Shown: positions 55,567 to 64,000 of the stretch, piece after piece
Layout of the letters: the number at the start of each line of letters is the position of its first letter
Numbering within the stretch: position 1 is the first letter of the stretch
NCBI GenBank assembly: GCA_032719365.1
Contig: CM064861.1
Span: 75,202,863 to 75,266,862 of the forward strand
Source of the DNA: Prinsepia uniflora
Lineage: Eukaryota > Streptophyta > Magnoliopsida > Rosales > Rosaceae
Length of the DNA stretch: 64,000 bases
Direction of reading: 5' to 3'
Notes under the pieces: model-generated
Seen by the model: only the letters and a program-made list of their open reading frames with translations
Databases searched by the model: none
Told to the model about the DNA's origin: nothing
Made by a program: the position numbers and the translations under genes

Positions 55567-58507
55567 CTATTGATCCATCACGAGTTGCCGGTGGCGGTTA
55601 AGATCACTGAGGTAGTTGGAGCAAGTATAGTCTTCCAAATCACAAGCCTCTAAAACCAGTGATCTCACTAACGTTGACTTCTGTCTCAACTGATCTACAA
55701 CTCCGTCTTCACCCTTTAGTATCTGTACTACCTGCTCTCTTAAAAATATTTAAGTCAATCTTAGGTCTTTGGTATGGAAAACAAATTAACCTGAAACAGA
55801 AAACTAGATTTCGTACCCGCTTCATGTATGGACGCTTTGTGGATTGATGACTAATGCACATAGAAGCTGTCACCATCGCCCTTTTCATCTGAACCGGATC
55901 ATATGAATCTTCTAACCGGGGATCAGCTAGTTCCTTCACTCTGCTCTCATCCAAAAGGGGTTTTGCCTGTGCATAACACAAAAAAGGTCAATCGTGTCTT
56001 TTGCGGAACACATTCAGCTTAGCGCGTGGTTTATCCTAATTCTAATCATTTTTCTAGCGTTCACCATTTGGACAAGGCCAAGAGGCATAATAATGGTAAC
56101 TGCTAAGCTCTGCATAACATCACATACGCATACCCAGATCACAAGGCTCTGCTGACTTGAATCAACTGCACGGCGACCTGTTATGAGCTCCAATAATAAA
56201 ACTCCATATGCAAATACATCAGTCTTCTCATCGACGATTCCATGCATAAAATACTCTGGAGATAAGTACCTGAAATAGTTTGACGATCCAAAAGCTCAAA
56301 CATCTATGATGAATGGCACTGAGCAATCATAACAAATGAAAAAATGAAACTGCACACTGACCCGAATGTGCCTTCAATAGGGAATACAACATGGTGAGTC
56401 CATTTTTCTGGGAGCCACTTTGCCAGTCCAAAGTCAGATATCTGCATTCAAGCAAGGGAGAAATACTTTAATGTTTAGGAAATTTGTGAAGAGGGAAGAG
56501 CTACTTATATAAACAAACAGACATGAAGGACAACAAAAATACCTGAGCTTCATAGTCTTCGGTTAGTAGTATATTGGAAGCCTTGATGTCTCTGTGAATG
56601 ATGCGCCTGTGGCATTCGTGATGGAGATATCGCAAGCCTTCTGCTATGCCAACGGCTACCTGATACCTGACCTTCCATTCCATACATTTCTCTGGACCTG
56701 AGATGCAATATCATTCATCAGCCAAACAAATATGAAATATCTATGTGCTTACTTTGTAAACCAACGAATGATATTGGAGGACAAGGTGAAAAATTCAAGA
56801 AAATGTTACCAAAAAGTAGAGAAGATAAGCTTCCATGTGGGGAAAATTGGAGGACAAGGTGCAAACCACCATCGATGCCAAACCCAAGCAACCGAGCTGC
56901 ATTTGGATGGCTTATGTGTGCAATAATCCCAAGCTCTGCTAAGAAATCACCAACTCTATCCTCGTTTTCTTTCTCTTTCTCTTTCTTCATTAGCCTCTTT
57001 ACTGCTACAACTTGACCTTCGTTTAAGAACCCCTTGTAAACTTCTGCTTGCCCACCTTTTCCAATCAAGTTTTCTGCCAAGTATTGTGCCATAACAACTA
57101 AATAAGTACAACAAGAGATTACTAAAAGGAACTAATTTAATTCAACCAAGTTCATATGGAACGTAAAATCAATAATATTTTATTTTCTATGGGAACATTT
57201 CACATCCTATAAAGTATAAAACGAGCTGTTTGGGTTCATACACATTATGCTAGCCTATACACTGGCAAACAAAGACTCGAGATTGAGACTGAAAGTTTCG
57301 CCAGCGAGTCAACAACTGACGAAACTTTAAACTTCAAAGCTACTATCCCCAAATCAAAGTTCCACAGCTAATTGAAGTAAAAGCATCAAAATAATCTTTA
57401 CCAAAGAAAGTTCTGGCCGAACCGCCGAAAGAACAGTGGTCATAAATACAAAAGTTGAAAAAGTTTAGAATTTGGCCCAACAAATTGAAGCTTTAGCAGC
57501 CAAAATCAGAGTCCATCAAAAGGTAAAGTCAATAACTGTGACAAACCGATACTTTTATATTCATAGTCAGCTAGTAGCAATAAACTTAAGACTTGTTATC
57601 TGAATCTAAGACTAAGACTCAAGCAGCCCAGGTCCCACAATTGCTTTGACCTAGTCAAAAACGTCACCTGACAATGACATCAATTTAATGGTGGCTGGAC
57701 CCAAAAAGCTCAAAACTCAATTTTATTCTCAAATGAAATGACAAAAAATTGAAATTATTACCAGGCTTGAAATTGCCAGTAGCGGCAGCAAGCTCAGCAT
57801 ATTCAAAGTTCCTCCATGAGGGTTTGGTAATTGACATTCCATCGGCATCAGTCTCATCCTCCTCGTCATCAGCGTTCCAAATCCGAGCGAGTTTCCTCCT
57901 CAAGTTTCTCCTCGACAATTCGTAACTTGCAGCCAAAGTGGGAATCGTCGAGAAGCGCCTCACTGACTTCTTCTTCAAGGCATCGAACATCCCCTTTCCT
58001 TTCATCTGCAACCCATTGCTGATATCTCGCACAAGCGTCCGTTGGCCCGCTGGTTTATCAGAACCACAAGACGAGGCAAAGCTAAGGCTACTGCAGTCCG
58101 AGTCCGTGACGGGGGTTTCCAATACACCCCTCGGTGACGGCTCGTCCTCACTCGACTCTATCTTCCTCAGACCACCATGTGATGATTCCATTTCTGGGCT
58201 TCCTTTCGTTTCTACTACAGTCCCTGCCAAAACAATAAAATCATTACAAAATTCCTGGGTTTGGTTGGAAAACAGAGGAAAAGGAAAAGAAAAAGCAAAG
58301 AAACATCTTTTCTGGGTCATCTCATCATTTTTCACTTATAATTTGCAGGTTGAACAAATTAAAAAACCGATTGAAAACACCCATTTGATTTTTCAGTTTC
58401 ATTGCCTCCATTTTCCTCAGCCAATCAACATAACCACAAACGATTGCGGCAAAATATCAAACACCCTGCAGCATAATTTAAAAAGAGGACTTACCTTCCA
58501 CCAACAT
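55567..58507 (-). CDS. Receptor-like cytoplasmic Ser/Thr kinase, RLCK-VI (RBK-like)
   Basis: Cytosolic protein kinase without signal peptide or membrane segment, 474 residues. Coding exons in transcript order: 58507-58495, 58223-57762, 57073-56810, 56697-56543, 56441-56362, 56269-56134, 55966-55817, 55731-55567, all with GT-AG introns and phases that join in frame. The Ser/acid-rich N-terminus (to about 85) and a basic stretch with RRNLRRKLARIW (109-120) precede the kinase: GKGGQAEVYKG loop 163-173, VAVK Lys184, Glu205, HRD 281-283, DFG 301-303, SPE 328-330. All catalytic residues are present. The lead-in FEYAELAAAT and FPIEGTFGYLSPEY match plant RLCK-VI kinases, some of which bind ROP GTPases (RBK1/RBK2); that role is inferred. 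The first coding exon has only 13 bases; Met16 in exon 2 is an alternative start. Confidence 0.88.
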
Positions 58508-59161
58508 GGTTTACTTGTGGGTTTCCCAATTTACAGAGTCTGAATTCTGAAATCCAGTAAGGAAGACTCTAAACCAGAAGAAGAAGGAGGCGGTCTCAAA
58601 ACAAAAGGAGGATCAATTCCACTACATTGGTTTGTGGAGGAGGGGGAGAGGAGGAGGATGACGATGCATCAAAAAAACAAAAAAAATTTGCAGAGGGGAA
58701 AAATGAGCGAGGAGGAGGGTGAGTTTAAAAATGGAATGTTTTTATGAGGTGGTTATTGTTGGAGGATCAAGGAAAGACAAATGCCTCAATTACCAAGTTG
58801 AAGATGATTGGAATATATACGCTATATTTATACACCTGCTCTGTTTTGGATATGTTGTTGTTGTACCCTATACATTTTGATTTTTTAAAATTATTTTTTG
58901 GTCCTGGTGAGATCACAGCTTTTGGTTTTAGCGCCCGTGATTTTTCCCGCGACAGAGGGAGGGGCTTCGGCTTAAAAGATCAAAGCCAGCTCCCAATGGA
59001 TACAATCAATCTTTTTTTAGGAAAAATAAGGGATTTCCATTTTTGATTATTCTTATCTTTAATTATCTGTACTGTATTCCGTGGGGCCAAGGTAGAAGAA
59101 CTACTTCTCAAATACCAAAAAAATTAACGGGTAGAATTTACATTTTACTTCATATTTTTTA
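58508..59161. other. Leader and promoter of the kinase gene
   Basis: On the minus strand this is CT-rich just upstream of the start (58600-58740), typical of plant leaders and pyrimidine patches. A TATA-like TATAAATATAGC lies at about 58820-58836. No gene was recognised up to the copia LTR. Confidence 0.5.
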
Positions 59162-59925
59162 TGATATGTGTCTATATTGGGAAAGATGTACAAATTAAAT
59201 ATAATTATAATAAATAGGATAAACTTTTCTCACTCTTAAAAATAAATTGAGTAAATAAATTTGCAGAAATAAAGTAGAAGTAAAAAAGAGGTAAAAGAGA
59301 ACATCGAAATTTAACGAGATTCGGCAATGTGTCTACGTCTTCGGACAGCAGCTCCAAAATTCTTAACTATGAATAATGAGATTATAAGTACAATCTTACT
59401 CAATGGTGGATACACAACTTTCTCTTGAATTCACTCAAGAGGATCTTACTTTTTCTCTTTTTCTCACAAAGGAAGCTATCTTCCTATTTCTCACACAAGA
59501 AGAAACTCTCTTCTCACTCTCACCTTTGGTGGATAACTTGTTGTTTCAAGGATGATTGAGAATGCTCAATCCCTCTCCTTTATATAGGGGTGGATGGAAG
59601 GAAATCATCAGTGCATAGTCATGCATAAGACTTAGCTCCAATTAATCTCATGGTAACTCTCATGAGTATAGTAATTTTCCACAATAAGTTGGAAGATCAA
59701 AAGTCTTCTTTGTTTTCAAGCACATGAATGAACCTACCCAAAATCACATCCATGCACAAACCATAACATGTGCATTGGGATATCAAAAGTCTTCATTTGG
59801 GGAACTCCAAAGATCATATTAATTCTCTTCCACTTAATGGAGGGATAAATCCATCAAATTCTCCCCCACTAAATAGAGGGAATAACCCATCAAATTCCCA
59901 TCCACTTAATTGAGGGAATAACTCA
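59162..59925 (-). mobile_element. Ty1/copia 3' LTR (minus strand; left end uncertain)
   Basis: On the minus strand the LTR starts TGAGTTATTCCC at 59925, just after a purine tract (AAGGGGGAAATTGA, 59926-59939). It contains a TATA-like CCCTATATAAAGG (about 59577-59590) and the ACGTAGACACATTGCCGAATC segment common in plant copia LTRs. The far end was placed at 59162 only because it gives a TG/CA terminus; it may be off by tens of bases. Confidence 0.55.
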
Positions 59926-59940
59926 TCAATTTCCCCCTTC
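59830..59940. repeat. Three tandem copies of a purine tract/LTR-start module
   Basis: Units of about 36 bases with CCACTTAATNGAGGGAATAA...CATCAAATTCNCC are repeated three times across the LTR/interior junction. Each unit holds a TG start-like site and a polypurine run on the minus strand. Confidence 0.65.
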
Positions 59941-59945
59941 CTGAC

Positions 59946-60596
59946 TTAAGTGGAGGGCTCCATCATACCAGATGTACTTCTGCAAAACTCATACTTGTCC
60001 TTTTGTAAAGATTTTGTCATCATATTTGAACCATTGTCATCAGTATGGATCTTCTCGATTTGAATTTTCTTGGATTCCAACACTTCACGAATCCAATGAT
60101 ATCTCACATCAATATGCTTTGACCTTGAGTGGAAACTTGAGTTCTTACTCAAATGAATAGCACTCTGGCTGTCACAATGAAGAACATATTTTTGTTGCTC
60201 TTGTCCCAACTCTTGTAGGAATCTCTTCATCCACAGTAACTCATTGCAAGTTTTCGTAGCAGCAATAAACTCTGTTTTTGTAGTTGACAAAGAAATGCAC
60301 TTCTATAATTTAGACTGCCAAGAAACAGCTCCCCGATAAAAAGTAAACAGATAACCTGAAGTGGACTTTCTGGTGTCAAGTTCTCTAGCATGGTCTGCAT
60401 CTATGTACCCAACCAATTCGGGCTTACCACATCCAAAACTCAAACTCATTTTGGAGGTGCCTCTCAGATATCTCATAATCCATTTTACTACTTCCTAGTG
60501 TTCTTTACCCGGTGTGGATAAGAATCTGCTCATGTGTTAAATCTGGCCTGGTGCACACCATCATATACATAAGATTCCCAACTGCTGAAGCATATG
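59946..60596 (-). pseudogene. Ty1/copia pol remnant: end of reverse transcriptase and RNase H
   Basis: On the minus strand: YASAVGNLMYMMVCTRPDL (reverse transcriptase end, about 60513-60596), a small deletion with frameshift, then KWIMRYLRG, GYIDADHA, STSGY, LSTTKTEFIAATKTCNELLW and HIDVRYHWIRE (RNase H end), as in plant copia elements such as those with a typical ADHA..R.ST core. In-frame stops occur near 60309 and at the KEH codon region (about 60498), so it is dead. The upstream part of pol lies beyond the LTR inserted at 60597. Confidence 0.85.
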
Positions 60597-63281
60597 TGAC
60601 AAGACCTATCCCGATTATCCCTCGATAACCGTGAAAGATCCTGCTCCCGTCTGACAATAACTCAAAAGTACCAAAAGTAGTTTTAAATATATACATATAG
60701 AACATAACAAACGATAAACATTGTCAGACAAGGGATAGTTCAGTATTCCGAGACCGTTGACCTAGTCAACAGGTTTACAGAGCATAGGAAATATTTACAA
60801 GTAGGGATCAAAATCCTACGCTGCAAAGTGTCTGAGTACGCAACGGTCTGTTTATTCCTCTGCCTCGATATTAGCCTCAGTACCTGTGCACTGTCCTGGA
60901 GGGCAAATAAAACATCAAAGGTGTGAGTGGACAAAAATAAAGTTTAGAAATACATTTATCCAAATATAGCCTTACCCTCCAGTTTCACAAACATGCATAC
61001 ATATCATAACTTATAAATCAAATAAAGGTATGAACATAAATCTCAAACATCAATAAAAGCACAGGATCCAGGTCTCATATAGTCACGTTATCCCTGCAAC
61101 GCGTGCAAATCAATAGGCTCAAGGACCGCTCAAATCCCGAGCATCCGCCGCTGTGAACATATCACCAGCCGGTAATCCAGGTCGTCATGAACATATCACT
61201 GACTGACCTCCATATAATCCAGCACATCTGGTCTGAGTCGAGCCTCCATTGGCTGCACGACAACAGACCGTGCTACGTGACCTCTCCGGGGTAAACACTT
61301 CCATCCCGGAGGCGAGAGTTATCTCCAGGGTTCATTTCGGGGGAAACATATTCCACACCGAAAGCCCTAATATATCATCATCATGAAAATCAGTGAAAAC
61401 AGTTGCATTTAATATCAAAATCATTTATCAACATCCGTAAACCAGTTTCATGCAAATCTGTGCAATCACAATCTCAATTATAATATAAATCCAATCCATC
61501 AAATCTAGTGCCAAACTTATAATCCGAGTCAAAATCATCTCAATTATAATATAAATCCAATCCATCAAATCTAGTGTCAGACTCATAATCCGAGTCAAAA
61601 TCAAGCTCAAATCTTGGGCCTTCGCCCAAAACGTCAATTTTATAGTTTTCTCGAAAATCGTGTCCAACAGCATATAAAATAATATAATATTCCAAAAATC
61701 CGAAAATCATCATATTGAAACATAATCATATCAAATCATATTATAAGGCATTTAAAACATATATGCATGCATTCAGGGTAGAAAAAAAAAAGTCCACTCA
61801 CACACCGTCCAGATTGTTCAGTTTCAAGCTGTTCGTACTCTTCCGACGTCCTGGAAGTATTCGGGCTTGTCAAACAAGTAATACAATATTACTAACTTAT
61901 CACATAATCCCCTGTACGAATTTCCTAATCGTCGGAATAAAATAATATTATTTAAACGTAACCTATAAGCTTCGGGTATGCAAAACTACTCTAATTTCAT
62001 ATCCGATTGACCCGAAACCAACGCTAATAGGCCCGTATCATCGAGAGCATCAAAAAGTGTGTTGAACCCTCGTTCAGATTCCCGGTCACGCGCCCTCACG
62101 CGCCGCCGCAAGAGGCTGCGCGTGAAAGCCACGCGCCGTGAACAGTGCACTACTACAGTGCTCCTTCCTCGCCCGTTTCTCTGATAAACGGGTCTGAAAT
62201 CCGCGATCAGACCCGGTGCAAGCTCCTTCAATTCAAGCTCAATTGTATCCGTTCTTTCACTCATTAATATCAGTTCAATCTAACTTACAGTTCAGTAACT
62301 TCAATTTAATCAATTAAACCCTAAAATGCCTCGACTCAAGATGAACACCAGACGGGTTCGAATTCGGGTTCTACCCAAAACCAACCTGTTTCCTTCAATT
62401 GATCATACCATAAGCATCTAACCTTCATTCTAAACACGAAATCGAAATCAATTTCATGAATTATTACCTCTAAGTAATCGAACTCAAGCTCGAATTTCCG
62501 AAGCAGTTGCAGGGCTTGTTCGTCACCAATTCACCTCCAATTGTCGTTCCAGTTGATTGGGCTCGAGTCGTCTAGTTCCCAAAAAGCTTAATAGCACCTT
62601 AATTTCACACGAAACCGTCTCAGAAATTAAAATCGAGAATTAAGGTTTCGGGTGGTTTTCGGTTATGTCCAGTCCAATTCAATTTGAAGTTTCTTGGTTT
62701 CCTTTTCGGTTTTTCTCTCCAATATACACTAACTAATCACGTTATTGCACTGGTTTTGTCGTTGGTTTGTTGAGAATTGATCAAATGAAAGGAGGATGTG
62801 TGTGTGTTCTCTGTTCTTATGCTTAATCGACTACTGCTAATGCTTAAGTTTATTTGCAGATTAATTTATGTGATTAAGTGTACACCAATACAATCAAGTG
62901 CCACTAAGAGGCTTCTTAATATGACATGTGTCACTAACTGAATTAAAGTGAACTGATTCAGCACCCTAAACCATATAATAACAATCATATCCACCGTTTA
63001 ATTAAAATCTATACAGAATTACCATTTTACCCTTGAGGTCACAAATGACCATTTTGCCCCTGAACTTCCCAGACCCATAATTTTTTCATACGAACTCCGT
63101 TTTCGACGTGCCACCTGTCTACGGATTCAGCGTCTCGGGACCTACACAACGGTCCTCGAAAAATGCACAAAAAGTATTTTAAACGAAAAGTCAACTTTTA
63201 GCCATATTCCTCCAAGGGTAAAAACGTCATTTTACACATTATTTAATATTTTACATTTTTGTGGATTTCCGGGGCATTACA
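60597..63281 (-). mobile_element. 3' LTR of a Ty3 chromovirus (H family, 2.69 kb), minus strand
   Basis: On the plus strand it runs TGACAAGACC...GGGGCATTACA. It is inserted in the copia reverse-transcriptase sequence; ATATG (60592-60596) is the expected TSD. The purine tract and pol end to its right show it is the 3' LTR. Arms are GTGTGAGTGGAC (60921-60932) and GTCCACTCACAC (61792-61803). CGCG-rich hairpin GCGCGTG/CACGCGC lies at about 62118-62137. A duplicated segment of about 60 bases occurs at 61480-61600. Confidence 0.88.
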
Positions 63282-63295
63282 ACCTTCCCCCCTTA
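63282..63295 (-). other. Polypurine tract of the chromovirus
   Basis: The minus strand reads TAAGGGGGGAAGGT directly before the LTR. It is preceded by the GAAATTTCGGGGACGAAATTTC sequence usual at the 3' end of Tekay/Del elements. Confidence 0.85.
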
Positions 63296-63334
63296 GGAAA
63301 TTTCGTCCCCGAAATTTCACGGAAACAAGTACGG

Positions 63335-64000
63335 ATACTGCTCTCACATCTGAGCTTCGGGTTCCCAAGTAGCCTCTTCTACCTTCTGATTTCTCCAAAG
63401 CACTTTCACTAGGGGAATTGTCTTTCGGCAGAGTACCTTATCCTTTCAATCTAAGATCTGCACAGGTTGTTCCTCAAAGCTAAGGTCTTCTCTGAGTTCA
63501 TTCAATTGCTCTTCTTATACATGGGACTCATCATACACATATTTCCGCAGCATTGACACATGGAAGACATTATGGACTCTGGAAAGCTCCGATGGTAATG
63601 CTAGTTGGTAAGCAACTCGGCCAATCCGCTCGATAATCTCATAAGGTCCGATGAAATGGGGGCTTAATTTCCCGCGCCTGCCAAATCGTACTATACCTTT
63701 CCAAGGGGATAACTTCAGGAAAACCCAATCTCCCACTGCAAATTCAAGATCTCTGATTCGCCGATCCACGTAGCTCTTTTGCCTGTCTTGGGCTACCTTG
63801 AGTCTATCCCGAATGAGCTTAACTTTCTCCGTCGTCAGATCAATCAATTCGGACTTAGACAATTTTCTTTCGCCCCCTTCTATCCAACATAAAGGTGTTC
63901 TGCACTGGCGTCCATATAAGGCCTCGTAAGGTGCCATTCCAATACTTGCTTGATAACTGTTATTATATGCGAATTCCATCAATGGCAAGTATGACTCCCA
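63335..64000 (-). pseudogene. Ty3 chromovirus integrase C-terminus and chromodomain (Tekay/Del-like), disabled
   Basis: The minus-strand frame starts beyond the window. It contains EFAYNNSYQASIGMAPYEALYG (end of the integrase core), GDWVFLKLSPWKG, GKLSPHFIGPYEI and VHNVFHVSMLRKY (GPY/F module), then chromodomain-like PLVKVLWRN and EEATWEPE. The order and motifs are those of plant chromoviruses, whose chromodomain targets heterochromatin. Stop codons interrupt the frame at about 63515, near 63453 and near 63345; the last replaces an Arg position by TGA. It is therefore not functional. The 5' portion is outside the window. Confidence 0.88.

Overview
The window is nuclear DNA of a flowering plant, most likely a eudicot. 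The evidence is spliced genes with GT-AG introns, an AINTEGUMENTA-LIKE6 type AP2 gene, a plant receptor-like cytoplasmic kinase, plant chromovirus remains and tRNA-iMet type primer binding sites. I cannot name the species. About 80% of the window is LTR-retrotransposon sequence. The only intact protein-coding genes lie in one island of roughly 10 kb at 49.2-58.7 kb.

Layout. 1-14.7 kb: an LTR end, a minus-strand LTR with part of its internal region, two solo LTRs with perfect 5-bp target-site duplications (TSDs), a truncated and chimeric minus-strand LTR carrying a 990-bp hAT-like element (which itself holds a tRNA-like SINE head), and pieces of a dead PIF/Harbinger-type transposase gene that these LTRs interrupted. 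14.7-27.4 kb: a non-autonomous (LARD-like) element arranged LTR-internal-LTR-internal, with about 2.9-kb LTRs, about 3.7 kb of non-coding interior, tRNA-iMet primer sites and a polypurine tract; the second interior is cut off at 27426. 27.7-47.2 kb: a nest of at least seven LTR insertions whose order can be read from interrupted LTRs and TSDs. Only scraps of coding sequence survive there (a gag start and a protease fragment). 47.2-49.3 kb: AT-rich intergenic and promoter DNA. 49.8-53.5 kb (+): AIL6/PLT3-like transcription factor, nine coding exons including a 9-bp micro-exon. 54.1-54.8 kb (-): single-exon TPR protein with an N-terminal membrane segment. 55.6-58.5 kb (-): eight-exon RLCK-VI kinase. 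59.2-60.6 kb (-): 3' end of a Ty1/copia element, interrupted at 60597 by a Tekay/Del-like Ty3 chromovirus whose 3' LTR (60.6-63.3 kb) and integrase/chromodomain end (63.3-64 kb) fill the rest.

The most unusual signal is inside the LTRs. All of the divergent long LTRs (2-3.3 kb) start TGTAAC and share one plan. A 10-12 bp motif (C/G)TGTGAGTGGAC stands near the middle, and its exact reverse complement stands about 0.7-1.4 kb further on. Between these arms, next to GCATGC-type palindromes, are arrays of short stem-loops. In both the outer arms and the inner stem-loops the two sides change together between copies and families: CTGT/ACAG versus GTGT/ACAC, GGAC/GTCC versus GGGC/GCCC, GGGCC/GGCCC versus GAGCA/TGCTC versus GGACT/AGTCC. 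Pairing is therefore preserved while sequence is not. I do not know a described function for this architecture.

The genes in the island do not form a pathway. They are independent neighbours: a meristem and organ-growth regulator, a TPR protein of unknown role and a signalling kinase.
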